From: Psychrobacter sp. JCM 18902
Lineage (GTDB): Bacteria; Pseudomonadota; Gammaproteobacteria; Pseudomonadales; Moraxellaceae
Direction of reading: 5' to 3'
DNA: 64,000 nt
Assembly: GCF_904846615.1 (NCBI RefSeq)
Contig: NZ_CAJHBK010000001.1
Span: 1,612,001 to 1,676,000 of the forward strand
A model generated the notes under the pieces. The model did not search any database. It was not told the origin of the DNA and worked only from the letters and a program-made list of their open reading frames with translations. This document shows positions 27,512 through 37,564 of this stretch, piece by piece. Each line of letters begins with the position of its first letter. Within the stretch, counting starts at the first letter, position 1. Position numbers and translations under genes: made by a program.

Positions 27512-30462
27512 TATAATGACTCCTCTTTAATAGCCTTTTTAGTAGGTTTTTTGCTGGCGACTTTTTTCACTGTCGGCTTTTTAACGGCAGACTTTTTAGC
27601 TGAAAGGGGTTTGCTTGGTGACTCCTCAACTTGATTTTCAGTTTCATCTTCGCTGTATTGAGCCATTTGATTGAGCGCCACAACGGCATCAGTATCCAGA
27701 CGATAAGCAAAATTATCGTCCGCATCGACAAATACGGTAATTTTCCTTAGCACACTCTGACTGTCATCATGAGCCAATAGTTGACCTGCCAGCTGCGGTA
27801 GCAAGGTATGACTGATAATAGCATCGGCGTTACGTGCACCAGAATCAACCTCATGACAACGCGATAAAATCATCTCAATCACCTCGTCATCAATGACACA
27901 AGGCACATCATAATTGTCATGAATACGACCTGTGATTTTGTCCAGCTTAAGGCGAATAATTTCAGCGAGTGCATCATCCGTCAACGGATAATAAGGAATG
28001 ACCGTTAAGCGACCCAAAAACGCGGGCTTAAAGGCTTTATACAAATGCGGATTAATGACTTGTTTTAGGCTATCACTGTCTGGCAGGCTAAAGTCAGTGA
28101 CGGCTGTATCTGTATTGATACATGCCTGCATGATCGCAGACGAACCAACATTACTGGTCAATAAAATAAGCGTGTTTTTGAAATCAATTAAACGCCCTTC
28201 ACTGTCTTCCATCACCCCTTTATCAAAGACTTGATAAAACAAATCTAATACGTCTGGATGGGCTTTTTCTACTTCGTCAAGTAAGAGCACACTATAAGGA
28301 CGACGACGAATCGCTTCGGTCAACACACCACCTTCACCATAACCCACATAACCTGGCGGCGAGCCTTTTAATGAAGCAACGCTATGCGCTTCTTGATACT
28401 CTGATAGATTAATAGTAATAAGATTACGCTCACCACCGTACAACACCTCTGATAGCGCCAATGCTGTTTCTGTCTTACCCACACCACTTGGCCCGACGAG
28501 CATAAATACCCCTTGCGGGCGATTAGGATCGTCTAGGCGTGCTTTCGCCGTATGAATACGCTTGACGATAGCAGCCACCGAATGGTCTTGACCAATGACT
28601 CGCGATTGCAAGGTGTCAGCCAAACCCAAGATATGGTCTTTTTCATTGCCTGCCATATCGTTCAGTGGAATCCCTGTCCAATCTGAGATAATCTGTTTAA
28701 TGACTTGTCGATCTAATACCGCATGGATCAAGCGCTGCGTCTCTTGCACCTGTTTTAGCGATTGCTCAATACTCTGATACTCAGCTTGTTTGTCTAAGCG
28801 TGCTTTTGCGCTAAGGGCATCAGCGCCATCTGCTTTACCGTTCAATTGTTGATTGAGCGCGTCAAGCTGGTCATTAAGCTGACGCTGTTCGTGCCAGCGG
28901 TTGGTCATATCAGCAATGCTTTGCTGATTGGCTTGGCGCTGCTCATCAAGCACGGCAATTTTTTGGCTAACCTTTTCTTTTTCATCGACGCCGCCGATAC
29001 GCTCGAGCTGCTGACTGAGATTACTGATATGCTGCTCTAACTGCAACCCTTTGGCGTTTAATCTGTCGAGCTGATTGGGTATGGCGGTCTTAGATAAGCT
29101 CACCCGTGCCGCCGCCGTATCTAATACACTGACCGCTTTATCAGGCAGCTGCCTATCGCTTATATAACGTGCGGATAGCTCAACCGCCGCTTGTAGCGCA
29201 TCGTCATCGATTAATATGCCAAAATGATCCTGCATCTTGGCACTCAACCCACGAATCATCGCCACTGCCGTATCGATATCAGGCTCATCGACTTTGACCA
29301 CTTGAAAGCGGCGTGACAGCGCTGCGTCCTTTTCAAAGTATTTCTTATATTCTGACCACGTTGTCGCCGCAATGGTTCTAAGCTCACCACGAGCCAACGC
29401 TGGCTTCAGTAAGTTCGCCGCGTCATTTTGACCCGCTTGCCCACCAGCACCAATCAAGGTGTGCGCTTCATCGATGAATAAGATAATGGGCTGTAGCGAG
29501 GCTTGTACTTCTTCAATGACTTGCTTGAGACGGTTTTCAAATTCCCCTTTGACGCTCGCACCTGCTTGCAATAGTCCCATATCGAGACTACGTATCGTCA
29601 CCTCTTTTAGCTGATCAGGCACTTGACCAGCGACTATCTTTTGCGCCAATCCTTCTACCACTGCTGTTTTACCAACCCCTGCCTCACCGGTTAAAATAGG
29701 GTTATTTTGGCGGCGACGAATCAAAATATCGATCAACTGATGAATTTCAAACTCGCGACCGATGACTGGATCTATTTGCTCAGCGCTGGCTTTAGCCGTT
29801 AAGTCATAGGTATATTTATCTAGCGCGGGTGTGGGCTGTGTAGTGGCTTGCTTTGCGTCTAAAAACGCCTGCTCGTCTGTGTTATTGGCTGCACTATTAT
29901 CTGCATTAGCCTCATGATCTCTATTGATGGCTTTATTTGTGCTTTTATTAACGTTGGTCGAGCTGCTACCCTCAGTACTACCGAGACATTGACGCTCATA
30001 ATCATCTTTTAGGGTAAAACGATCAATATACTGTAGTGGCTCAGGGAGGGTTTTAAGCAATGGCTGATAACGCTCATACGCCAATAGCACCAGCAATATA
30101 TGACCAGAGCGGATTTCTAGTGGACTGTTATTATCAGCACTTTGATTATACTGGCTACTGGCTAGCTCCCACGCATCTTCTAGTAACGCCATCAAACCTT
30201 GACTAAACACTGGCGTTGAGCCTGTTGCCTGACCAAAGATATTTAGTAAATCGGTGATGTCTGCTAGTAATGACTGCTGATTAATCTTATTTACTTTTAA
30301 AATTTGAGCCACATCATTGTGCGGCGTCGCAATCAGTTCGTGCAGCAGATGAACAGTGTTCACTTCACGATGTCCATTATTAATACAAAGCCTAGCAGCC
30401 TGCTGCAAACACTGTCGGCAACTCGGACTCAAGCGGGTAATTACAGCTTTTAACTGGCTCAT
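27511..30462 (-). CDS. tssH: T6SS sheath-recycling AAA+ ATPase TssH (ClpV)
   Basis: Hexameric unfoldase that disassembles contracted TssBC sheaths, 983 aa. Order: ClpN-type N-domain, first AAA+ module (Walker [14 protein letters not shown], Walker [16 protein letters not shown]), coiled-coil middle domain rich in Gln (about 455-590), second module ([29 protein letters not shown]) and the ClpB D2-small domain. An insertion of about 60 residues rich in Asn/Ala separates the N-domain from the first module. The last 35 or so residues form a Lys/Pro/Ala tail ([16 protein letters not shown]), longer than in typical ClpV proteins. Confidence 0.95.
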   Translation of the reverse strand: MSQLKAVITRLSPSCRQCLQQAARLCINNGHREVNTVHLLHELIATPHNDVAQILKVNKINQQSLLADITDLLNIFGQATGSTPVFSQGLMALLEDAWELASSQYNQSADNNSPLEIRSGHILLVLLAYERYQPLLKTLPEPLQYIDRFTLKDDYERQCLGSTEGSSSTNVNKSTNKAINRDHEANADNSAANNTDEQAFLDAKQATTQPTPALDKYTYDLTAKASAEQIDPVIGREFEIHQLIDILIRRRQNNPILTGEAGVGKTAVVEGLAQKIVAGQVPDQLKEVTIRSLDMGLLQAGASVKGEFENRLKQVIEEVQASLQPIILFIDEAHTLIGAGGQAGQNDAANLLKPALARGELRTIAATTWSEYKKYFEKDAALSRRFQVVKVDEPDIDTAVAMIRGLSAKMQDHFGILIDDDALQAAVELSARYISDRQLPDKAVSVLDTAAARVSLSKTAIPNQLDRLNAKGLQLEQHISNLSQQLERIGGVDEKEKVSQKIAVLDEQRQANQQSIADMTNRWHEQRQLNDQLDALNQQLNGKADGADALSAKARLDKQAEYQSIEQSLKQVQETQRLIHAVLDRQVIKQIISDWTGIPLNDMAGNEKDHILGLADTLQSRVIGQDHSVAAIVKRIHTAKARLDDPNRPQGVFMLVGPSGVGKTETALALSEVLYGGERNLITINLSEYQEAHSVASLKGSPPGYVGYGEGGVLTEAIRRRPYSVLLLDEVEKAHPDVLDLFYQVFDKGVMEDSEGRLIDFKNTLILLTSNVGSSAIMQACINTDTAVTDFSLPDSDSLKQVINPHLYKAFKPAFLGRLTVIPYYPLTDDALAEIIRLKLDKITGRIHDNYDVPCVIDDEVIEMILSRCHEVDSGARNADAIISHTLLPQLAGQLLAHDDSQSVLRKITVFVDADDNFAYRLDTDAVVALNQMAQYSEDETENQVEESPSKPLSAKKSAVKKPTVKKVASKKPTKKAIKEESL

Positions 30463-30684
30463 AAATCTTTTCCTTTAGCATTCTTATTAGACTTAATACC
30501 AAACCCAAAAAATAAGATTAGCTGTGTCAAACTCGCTTAGCCTACAAGACGTAGTACTTTCACTCGTTTTTCTTGCCACTCTAATTTCTGTGAATGGTAT
30601 AAAATTATTTTTATTAAACAGCAATATAAAATTGATGCATGGCTCTTCATAATAGGTAAAATCTGTCTATTAACCATGAAATAC

Positions 30685-31725
30685 TTACTGAATCGGCAGC
30701 GCATAGCGAGTGTCATCATGATGCTGCGTCGCAGGCTGCGATATCAAAAACCCACCCTGACCCAAACCACCAAAACTGCTCTCTGATAATGACAACGGGG
30801 TGATGTATTGCTTGTCTAACTCGAGTTGCATCTCGACCGCCAAGCAAACACCGCACCATTTACGGATAAAATCAATAATGACTTGATACATATCCCCTGC
30901 TGGTAACAGTCTTAAATAGCGTTTGGCATCCAACTGATGAAACACAATTCTAATCTTGCTATCAAACTGTACGACGCGCGCACCGCAAAATGCGGACAAC
31001 CCAAGGGCAGCATGCTGACCACCAAGTGCTGTCTGTTCACTGGCTGGTAGATCAAACCACTCCGGTACGAATTGCTCGACACTGACGGTGCTATCTAAAA
31101 AATGCGACAGTACATGTGACAACTGATCGGCTGTCAGGCGTCCTGGGGCGATCATGCCAGCATAAGCAATCAAGCTATCGATGGCGGTTAGCTTCTTCGG
31201 CTGACGCGCCAATGCCCGCAAGCTCAGTAGATAGTTGTCTTTTTTATTATTTATCTCATACTGTAATGGCAAGTTATAAAACCAACTCGCTTGCACGTAC
31301 AAATCCGTCAATCGATGGTTAAATAAATCTAAAAATGCTGGTGCCGCTTTATCTTTTGCATGATTGACTCGCGAGGCTAGATGGTCGGTATACATCGCTG
31401 GCAAGGCTGACAACGGGCCAGTTAATCCAATAACTGCGGGGCAAACCTCTATCCGTCTAATTTTTAATGAACTAGCCTTTACTTGACCATCCTTTAATGA
31501 GCTGCCACTGTCTTCCATATTATCCTGAGCAATGAGCGCCATCGACTCAATTTCAGCTTGCGGATAGGCCAATGACAACGAGGCACGGTAACGTACCTCA
31601 ATAGGTGCATACCCCATACTGACTTCATGCCGAACCAAACGTAGTGCTTGTAATAACTCATAAGATTGCGGCGCCGCCATTAAAGCCGTTAAATAAGAGG
31701 ACTGAGACCGCTGCGTGGCTGACAT
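30685..31725 (-). CDS. tssG: T6SS baseplate protein TssG
   Basis: Baseplate wedge component that pairs with TssF, 346 aa, the usual length. YELLQALRLVRHEV, VRYRASLSLAYPQAEIESM, FLDLFNHRLTDLYVQASWFY and LGLSAFCGARVVQFDSKIRI are family landmarks. Its ATG lies 37 bases inside the 3' end of tssF, in a different frame, as is common for this pair. About 220 bases separate it from tssH, with no gene in between; in Acinetobacter clusters, as I recall them, tssM and accessory genes follow tssG. Confidence 0.93.
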   Translation of the reverse strand: MSATQRSQSSYLTALMAAPQSYELLQALRLVRHEVSMGYAPIEVRYRASLSLAYPQAEIESMALIAQDNMEDSGSSLKDGQVKASSLKIRRIEVCPAVIGLTGPLSALPAMYTDHLASRVNHAKDKAAPAFLDLFNHRLTDLYVQASWFYNLPLQYEINNKKDNYLLSLRALARQPKKLTAIDSLIAYAGMIAPGRLTADQLSHVLSHFLDSTVSVEQFVPEWFDLPASEQTALGGQHAALGLSAFCGARVVQFDSKIRIVFHQLDAKRYLRLLPAGDMYQVIIDFIRKWCGVCLAVEMQLELDKQYITPLSLSESSFGGLGQGGFLISQPATQHHDDTRYALPIQ

Positions 31726-33512
31726 CTGTATATCTCCTCTTTGGTTACGGCATCACTGATGGCCAACTCGACGAAGCTATTTAAGCTAGCGTGATAGCCA
31801 AACACATGCGCCAATAAATGGGCAAACTGGCGGATACTCACTCCAGCAAAATTCTTTTGGTTGATTTGAATATTGATCAGTGTACCGCGCACAAAACCAG
31901 GCTGTGGCAAGCGCTGAATACGTCGAGCTTCGATACTGGTTTCGACAGACACAATACCTTCGACCAACAGTTTGTTAGAAGCAGACTGGGTAATGTCGTA
32001 TAGCGATAAATACTCTTTCATCAGCTCCGCATCTTGGGCGGCAAGCGATAAAAAATTCAGACTAATCAGCGATATCAAGCGCCAACGCTCCTCTCCGGTA
32101 TAGTCAAATCTTGCAGTTCGGGTTGGCTGCTTTAGCAACGATAAGCTGCTAAAGCCAGTCATCCCTTCGCTAAACAAATCGCCACGGCTTTGACCGAATA
32201 CCACTTGAGCCGGCAAATCTCTATTGGTACACAATAAAGACGCACTCATGCTCACCGCACCTGATAAATCTTCGCGATTTTTTTCTACAAACATAATCTG
32301 ATATTCAAAACCCTGTTTGAACTCAGCCATATCCTTATCACGTTTGATATGGTAATAACGACCATCATCTTGCTGCTCATAATGATTGAGCGCATAAAAT
32401 GGATGATATTCACGTTGTATCAAACGATTGTCACTTTGCTTGGACTCTATGACTTTATTAACCTCATAGATTTCATGTTGAAACAGCGCACGAGTATCGG
32501 GCACTAAATCGTAATAGATCGAACGATGGGTCACTTGAATAGGCTTGGCAGCCGCCTTGAATAAATTGACAACGGGCGTACAAAACAGCTTGATACTGCT
32601 GGCACTGAGCTGCTGCAAGTTTTTTAGGCGGATGGTATTTTTTTTATCAAATCTAAAGTAACAGCGAATCTCAAAGCCATTGCTATCGATCTTTAAATTT
32701 GGACAAACCTTACCAAGATTAAGGCGCAAGAAATTGAATTTTTCAGGGAAATAGAAGTATTCCTTTAATAAGGCAGAGGCAGCATTACTCACTCGATGAC
32801 TCGGAAGAATTTGCTGCTCAGGATCGAAGCCTATAATCTCAAACGGACTACCCGTAATCTTATTGACCTGCCTACCATGCAGATGCGTTTGCTTGACATC
32901 ACACCCTAGTAAATCCCATAGACTAGTACCCTGACTGGCGTCCTCGTCTATATACAAATCTAACGAGTGGTTTAATAAGGCTTGATAGTCAAAGCTTGAA
33001 TTAAGCCCCTTAAATTTGATACTGATACAGCCATTCAGCAGTCCATGCTGATTGTCATACACCTCTTGACGAGTTTCAAAGTCGACGCTATCTATCTGTA
33101 GCGGCAGCAAGGTCACATCTTGGGTTGACTGAAACTGGCAAGGCGTGCCATTTATTTTTTGGCTGGCGAAAGGGCTGTTTTTAGGGACTAAGACTGCCTC
33201 GCTCATCGCATTGCCCTGTACGCCTAGATTAAACTGTGCAATAGAGACCGATGGAAAAGGTTTGAGATAATCGGGATAAACGACTTCTAATAGAGATTCG
33301 GTAAAATCAGCGTATGAATCGTCCAATTTTTTATTGATGCGCGCACTGATGAGCGAAAAAGCCTGTATCAACCGCTCTATATGCGGATCATCGACGGTAT
33401 CGTGCCCCATCAACAACCGATTGGCTATTTTGGGATATTTTTTGGCAAATTCTTTTGACTGTTTATTAAACAGGCTAAGCTCATGCTCAAAGTAAGGAAG
33501 TAAACTGTCCAT
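31689..33512 (-). CDS. tssF: T6SS baseplate protein TssF
   Basis: Baseplate wedge protein, 607 aa. The N-terminal LPYFEHELSLFNKQSKEFAK followed by DPHIERLIQAFSLISARINKKLDD and ESLLEVVYPDYLKPFPSVSI are diagnostic of TssF (VasA/ImpG). ATG 33512 lies 77 bases after the tssE stop on the same strand; tssG overlaps its 3' end. Confidence 0.95.
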   Translation of the reverse strand: MDSLLPYFEHELSLFNKQSKEFAKKYPKIANRLLMGHDTVDDPHIERLIQAFSLISARINKKLDDSYADFTESLLEVVYPDYLKPFPSVSIAQFNLGVQGNAMSEAVLVPKNSPFASQKINGTPCQFQSTQDVTLLPLQIDSVDFETRQEVYDNQHGLLNGCISIKFKGLNSSFDYQALLNHSLDLYIDEDASQGTSLWDLLGCDVKQTHLHGRQVNKITGSPFEIIGFDPEQQILPSHRVSNAASALLKEYFYFPEKFNFLRLNLGKVCPNLKIDSNGFEIRCYFRFDKKNTIRLKNLQQLSASSIKLFCTPVVNLFKAAAKPIQVTHRSIYYDLVPDTRALFQHEIYEVNKVIESKQSDNRLIQREYHPFYALNHYEQQDDGRYYHIKRDKDMAEFKQGFEYQIMFVEKNREDLSGAVSMSASLLCTNRDLPAQVVFGQSRGDLFSEGMTGFSSLSLLKQPTRTARFDYTGEERWRLISLISLNFLSLAAQDAELMKEYLSLYDITQSASNKLLVEGIVSVETSIEARRIQRLPQPGFVRGTLINIQINQKNFAGVSIRQFAHLLAHVFGYHASLNSFVELAISDAVTKEEIYRCQPRSGLSPLI

Positions 33513-33589
33513 GACGCCTCAATATATTGATCGCTGCTAACTGTATAAATTGAGCGGTAGTAGTAGTTATTTCATTAATGGGATAATGA

Positions 33590-34081
33590 TTATTTTATTA
33601 AGTAACGCTGAGAGCTTGGCTCAAAGAACGCATCGAAGCTGACCAGCTCTTGTGCTGGATAAACCTTTAATAATGCTTCAATAGAAAAACACAGTTGATT
33701 GACATCAACAGCGCCAATATCTAGCGATACGCGAACGTTTTTTAGCCGGGTATCTTGTTGCTCGACTGTTTGGGCTATTTGGCGACAGATATAATCACAG
33801 TCAGTAGGATTGGCACTGCTGAGTCCCACAAAATCTAATATGCCAAAATTCAATATCGATGAGCGCACGTGTTGATAGGCCTGAAGCTTACTTGACACCA
33901 CACAACGCGTATTTAATAAAGCTTCAAGGTCTCGTGCGACCGAAGACTTTAGCTCATCGATATTAAGACGACGAACCACGAGCTCATGCGACAAATGACG
34001 GGGCTGATCATCAAATAACTGCTCGAACAAATTTGGACGAAAGCCAATTTCTTTGTTAGAGGCGTTAGTGGCGTAATTCAT
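33590..34081 (-). CDS. tssE: T6SS baseplate protein TssE (gp25-like)
   Basis: gp25-like baseplate component that nucleates sheath assembly. RPNLFEQLFDD at the start and LDIGAVDVNQLCFSIEALLKVYPAQ near the end fit the fold; the core VARDLEALLNTRC with NFGILDFVG is the most conserved part. The frame opens at 34093, but AGGA about 12 bases upstream of ATG 34081 makes the internal start (MNYATNASN) more likely. A terminator-like hairpin separates it from hcp. Confidence 0.9.
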   Translation of the reverse strand: MNYATNASNKEIGFRPNLFEQLFDDQPRHLSHELVVRRLNIDELKSSVARDLEALLNTRCVVSSKLQAYQHVRSSILNFGILDFVGLSSANPTDCDYICRQIAQTVEQQDTRLKNVRVSLDIGAVDVNQLCFSIEALLKVYPAQELVSFDAFFEPSSQRYLIK

Positions 34082-34108
34082 TGATATAATCATTCCTATT
34101 TAACAAAC

Positions 34109-34143
34109 AAAAAAGAAAGGCCTAGATATAAACCTTTCTTTTT
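34109..34143 (-). terminator. Hairpin between hcp and tssE
   Basis: AAAAAGAAAGG and CCTTTCTTTTT form a perfect stem; read on the minus strand it follows the hcp stop by about 40 bases and ends in a T-run. It probably lets hcp/tssB/tssC transcripts outnumber those of the downstream baseplate genes, with partial read-through. Confidence 0.7.
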
Positions 34144-34181
34144 CGGTACGACACAATAGATGACACCTGATACAACCTAAA

Positions 34182-34685
34182 TTAGGCGGTATAAGTAGCA
34201 GTGTTGTTGGCTAGTGACCATTTTTTAGTCACAGCGCCTTTAGCAGTACCATCGATATCTTGCTGGGTGTAAGTCCACTCAACAGCAGCATATTTGATAC
34301 CGACTTTTTCGATTGGTACGCCTTCAGAACGTACCGTTGGCTCGACACTTGCGATCAGCGCATGCTTAAGTTTTACTTCAAGATATTTAACGCGTTTGTC
34401 ACCGTTGGCACGATAAAAATCAATTTGAATCTCATCAAAAGTATAACCAGCAGAACACGCTTCCCATAGTTTAGGACTGGTTGAGTCCAAATCTTTCATA
34501 AACGTCATGTCAGCATGCTCACAACGCTCAGAAGTATGGCCACCAACGCTACTTGCTGTCGCTGATTTTGGCTGACGGATCAAGTGATCCCAAGTATTTA
34601 CTTCAAGCCAACCTTTATGCTCGCTATCACGAGACTCGCCATCAATTTTATATTTACCGCGGAACTGAATATAAATATCTTTCAT
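34182..34685 (-). CDS. hcp: T6SS inner-tube protein Hcp (TssD)
   Basis: Hexameric ring protein forming the secreted tube, 167 aa, exact family length. MKDIYIQFRGKYKIDGES, KGWLEVNTWDHLIRQP, HADMTFMKDLDSTSPKLWEACSAG and the C-terminal WTYTQQDIDGTAKG fit the Hcp1 family. It lies between tssC (52 bases upstream) and a terminator, which suits high-level expression. Confidence 0.96.
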   Translation of the reverse strand: MKDIYIQFRGKYKIDGESRDSEHKGWLEVNTWDHLIRQPKSATASSVGGHTSERCEHADMTFMKDLDSTSPKLWEACSAGYTFDEIQIDFYRANGDKRVKYLEVKLKHALIASVEPTVRSEGVPIEKVGIKYAAVEWTYTQQDIDGTAKGAVTKKWSLANNTATYTA

Positions 34686-34737
34686 ATCACATACCTTTTT
34701 TTAAAATTTAAATTTCACGTTAGTTTTTAATAAACGA

Positions 34738-36228
34738 TTAGCTGTTGCTAGATTGCGGCAGTTGAGTGACCAGACGCAAAGAAACAGACAATTCGTCAAG
34801 TTGAAAGTGTGGTCTCAAAAAGACCACGGACTTGTAGACACCAGGCTTACCCGGCACTTCTACAACTTGTACAGAAGCTTCGCGCAGTGGGTACTGGGCT
34901 TTTGCTTCTTGTGAGGCGCCGTCATCTAGCAAGACATAACGAGAAATCCAGTCATTTAAAAACGACTCAACATTACCAGGTGCTAAGAAGCTGCCTACCT
35001 TATCGCGCATCATTGCTTTTAGGTAATGGGCAATACGTGACACCGCCATAATGTATTGGATCTGCGTCGATAGCGCAGCATTGGCATTGGCATCATCGTT
35101 TTGATAAGTTTTGGCTTTTTGTACTGACTGCGCCCCAAAAAAAGCAGCGTAATTGGTATTTTTGCAATGGACTAACGGGATAAAACCTAAGTCGCTCAAC
35201 TCTTTTTCTCGGCGATCGGTGATAGAGATTTCCGTTGGACATTTAAGCGCCAAATCCCCTTCATCAGTCTTAAAAGTATGAACAGGCAACCCTTCAACCA
35301 AGCCACCACCCTCAACGCCACGAATGGCAGCACACCAACGATAGTCAGAGAAAGCAGCCGTCAAGCGTGAAGCGAACGCATAAGCCGCGTTCACCCATAG
35401 ATAATCGTCATGATTATTACCAGAAACTTCTTCCGTAAAGTTAAACCCTTCGACTACTGTGCCATCTTTAGGATCGTAAGGCAGACGACCTAAAAAGCTG
35501 GGCACGGTTAACGCAACATATCGCGCATCTTCTGACTGTCTGAACGCGCGCCAGCGTATATATTCAGCGGTTTCAAATATCTTTGATAAATCTCGCGGGC
35601 GACCAATATCGGTAAAGGAGTCGAGACCAAACATTTCAGCGGAAGCAGCCGACACAAAAGGTGCATGAGAAGCGGCCGCAACATGAGACAATTGCTCAAG
35701 CAGATACATGTCTGAGTTTTGGCGAGTAAATTCAAAGTCACCAACGATAGCGGCATAAGGCTCACCACCGAAGCTACCGAACTCTTCTTCATATATTTTC
35801 TTAAACAGCGTGCTTTGATCAAAATCAATTGACGATTGAAAATCTTTAGTCAGTTCGCGCTTCGTAGTATTCATCATACGAATCTTTAGCATGGATTCCG
35901 ACGGAGTCTGGCTACATAAATAATGCAAGCCACGCCAGCTGGACTCTAGCTTTTGAAACTCGGGCGCGTGCATGACGGTGGTCAGCTGCTTGGAGATCAA
36001 CGCGTCAATTTGGGCAATACGCGCGTCAATCGATGCGGCCAAATTATCTGACAACGTTACGGTGCCTTGCATGACTTCATTGGCAAGCTCTGCAATTTGC
36101 GACTTGGCACGATTTTTTTCGTCATCAGACTTGGCAACGTTACTTTTATTGACGATTTCTTCGAGTAAGTCGTAACTGTCATTATTTAACGCATCAGGTG
36201 CTAGATTTTGCTGGGCTTCGGCACTCAT
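34738..36228 (-). CDS. tssC: T6SS contractile sheath large subunit TssC
   Basis: Large sheath protein (VipB), 496 aa. FQKLESSWRGLHYLCSQT, YAAIVGDFEFTRQNSDM, CAAIRGVEGGGLVEGLPVH and the C-terminal RPHFQLDELSVSLRLVTQLP are hallmarks. It lies 3 bases after the tssB stop, consistent with co-translation of the TssBC heterodimer. Confidence 0.97.
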   Translation of the reverse strand: MSAEAQQNLAPDALNNDSYDLLEEIVNKSNVAKSDDEKNRAKSQIAELANEVMQGTVTLSDNLAASIDARIAQIDALISKQLTTVMHAPEFQKLESSWRGLHYLCSQTPSESMLKIRMMNTTKRELTKDFQSSIDFDQSTLFKKIYEEEFGSFGGEPYAAIVGDFEFTRQNSDMYLLEQLSHVAAASHAPFVSAASAEMFGLDSFTDIGRPRDLSKIFETAEYIRWRAFRQSEDARYVALTVPSFLGRLPYDPKDGTVVEGFNFTEEVSGNNHDDYLWVNAAYAFASRLTAAFSDYRWCAAIRGVEGGGLVEGLPVHTFKTDEGDLALKCPTEISITDRREKELSDLGFIPLVHCKNTNYAAFFGAQSVQKAKTYQNDDANANAALSTQIQYIMAVSRIAHYLKAMMRDKVGSFLAPGNVESFLNDWISRYVLLDDGASQEAKAQYPLREASVQVVEVPGKPGVYKSVVFLRPHFQLDELSVSLRLVTQLPQSSNS

Positions 36229-36231
36229 CGT

Positions 36232-36744
36232 TTAATCCTCACCGTCGGTTTGATTTTGTTCCGCCATTTTTTTGACTTGCTCAGTGTTCTTAAGCACGTC
36301 ATCTAATAGGTCTTCAAGTTTTTCGTTGGCCGATATTTTGTTGCGTAAATCTGCTAAGCGATCTCGTGCTTGTACCAATTGCTTTAGTGGCTCAATCTGA
36401 TCAGCAACCGCTTCAGGACGAAAATCGTTGATACTATTGAATGCCAAATCAACCGCGAATTCGCCGCCTTTATCACTCAAGTCATTGCTTACTCGAAAGG
36501 TCGCACGCGGTGCTAGACCTGACATCACCTCATCAAAGGTATCTAAATCTACTTCGACAAACTTTTTGTCTTTAAAGCGTGGTTGTTCAAGGGTTGAATC
36601 TCCTGAAAACTCTCCCAAAACGCCAACGACAAAAGGAATTTCTTTGGTTTCGATCGCATCGCCTACTTCAACGTCATAAGTCAGATGCACCCGAGGCGCA
36701 CGTACTTTTGCGAGTTTCTTTTGTACACTGTCTTGCTTTGCCAT
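36232..36744 (-). CDS. tssB: T6SS contractile sheath small subunit TssB
   Basis: Small sheath protein (VipA), 170 aa. DSVQKKLAKVRAPRVHLTYDVE, IPFVVGVLGEFSGDS, FVEVDLDTFDEVM and the C-terminal helix DLRNKISANEKLEDLLDDVL are diagnostic. It heads the sheath/tube part of the operon and is preceded by two genes for exported proteins. Confidence 0.97.
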   Translation of the reverse strand: MAKQDSVQKKLAKVRAPRVHLTYDVEVGDAIETKEIPFVVGVLGEFSGDSTLEQPRFKDKKFVEVDLDTFDEVMSGLAPRATFRVSNDLSDKGGEFAVDLAFNSINDFRPEAVADQIEPLKQLVQARDRLADLRNKISANEKLEDLLDDVLKNTEQVKKMAEQNQTDGED

Positions 36745-36765
36745 AATAAGTTACCTCAGCAATGT

Positions 36766-37545
36766 CTAGTTTGAACGCAATATACTGAATGGATCAGTCG
36801 ATTTGGCGTTACTTTTTTTGGTAGGTGAAGGTTTAGTAACAGGCTTAACTTTTGGTGGTCGTGGCGGTTTTTTTACGGCTGGTTTTTTCATAGACTTCGA
36901 TGCTTTTTTTACAGACACCTGGGGCTGAGGTTTTGATTTAGTGCCTGATTTACCGCTTCTAGGCTTGACGACTGGCGCTGGTGGTTTCGGCAAAGACTCA
37001 TCGTAATTGAAAACATAGATATCACCATATATTTTACTTAAAGCGTACTGATACTCCTTCAAAAACGCTGCGTCCACTTCATCAGTGAGATAATCTGACT
37101 GCAGTTGGCTTTGGGAGACGATAGCGCTGCTATTGAGTAGTATCTTTTTTAGCTTAGCAGTGCTTTGACCCAGATCAATGGCTTCACTGGCTGCATAAAC
37201 AGCATAAGCATGATAGCCATTGTTAGAATAAATCTGCGCCAAAATCTCCCATGCTAGCGAGTCATTAGGATTACGAGATACTCTTTGATTCAAATCCGTA
37301 ACCAGTTGATGCAGTTGCGGTGATTTTGCATCAGCATTTTTGAGTGCCGAAAATTGATTTATGATGCTAGAACCGGGGTCTTTCTCTTGTATGACAAGCT
37401 CACTATGGGCGGTAGTCATTGCTGAACCCATGATGAACAGACCTGCCAAAAACGCTTTGGATAGCCTAAAACTGACTCTAATATTGCTTCTGATACTGGT
37501 CATTGTAAGTCGGTGCTCGCCATTATTGGTGTGAGATAAATACAT
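36766..37545 (-). CDS. Exported TPR-like protein with Lys/Pro-rich tail, T6SS-linked
   Basis: About 259 aa, no named family. A signal segment (LSKAFLAGLFIMGSAMTTAHS) is followed by one or two TPR-like repeats (NPNDSLAWEILAQIYSNNG, YAVYAASEAIDLGQ) and a strongly basic Lys/Pro/Ser tail of about 70 residues (SVKKASKSMKKPAVKK). The open frame begins at a TTG (37557); ATG 37545 has an AGG 4 bases before it, and ATG 37503 would give the cleanest signal peptide, so the start is uncertain. It lies between a lipoprotein gene and tssB and may be an envelope accessory factor, as with the unassigned asa genes of Acinetobacter T6SS clusters. Confidence 0.75.
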   Translation of the reverse strand: MYLSHTNNGEHRLTMTSIRSNIRVSFRLSKAFLAGLFIMGSAMTTAHSELVIQEKDPGSSIINQFSALKNADAKSPQLHQLVTDLNQRVSRNPNDSLAWEILAQIYSNNGYHAYAVYAASEAIDLGQSTAKLKKILLNSSAIVSQSQLQSDYLTDEVDAAFLKEYQYALSKIYGDIYVFNYDESLPKPPAPVVKPRSGKSGTKSKPQPQVSVKKASKSMKKPAVKKPPRPPKVKPVTKPSPTKKSNAKSTDPFSILRSN

Positions 37546-37564
37546 GTGCCTGCTCAAAATTATT

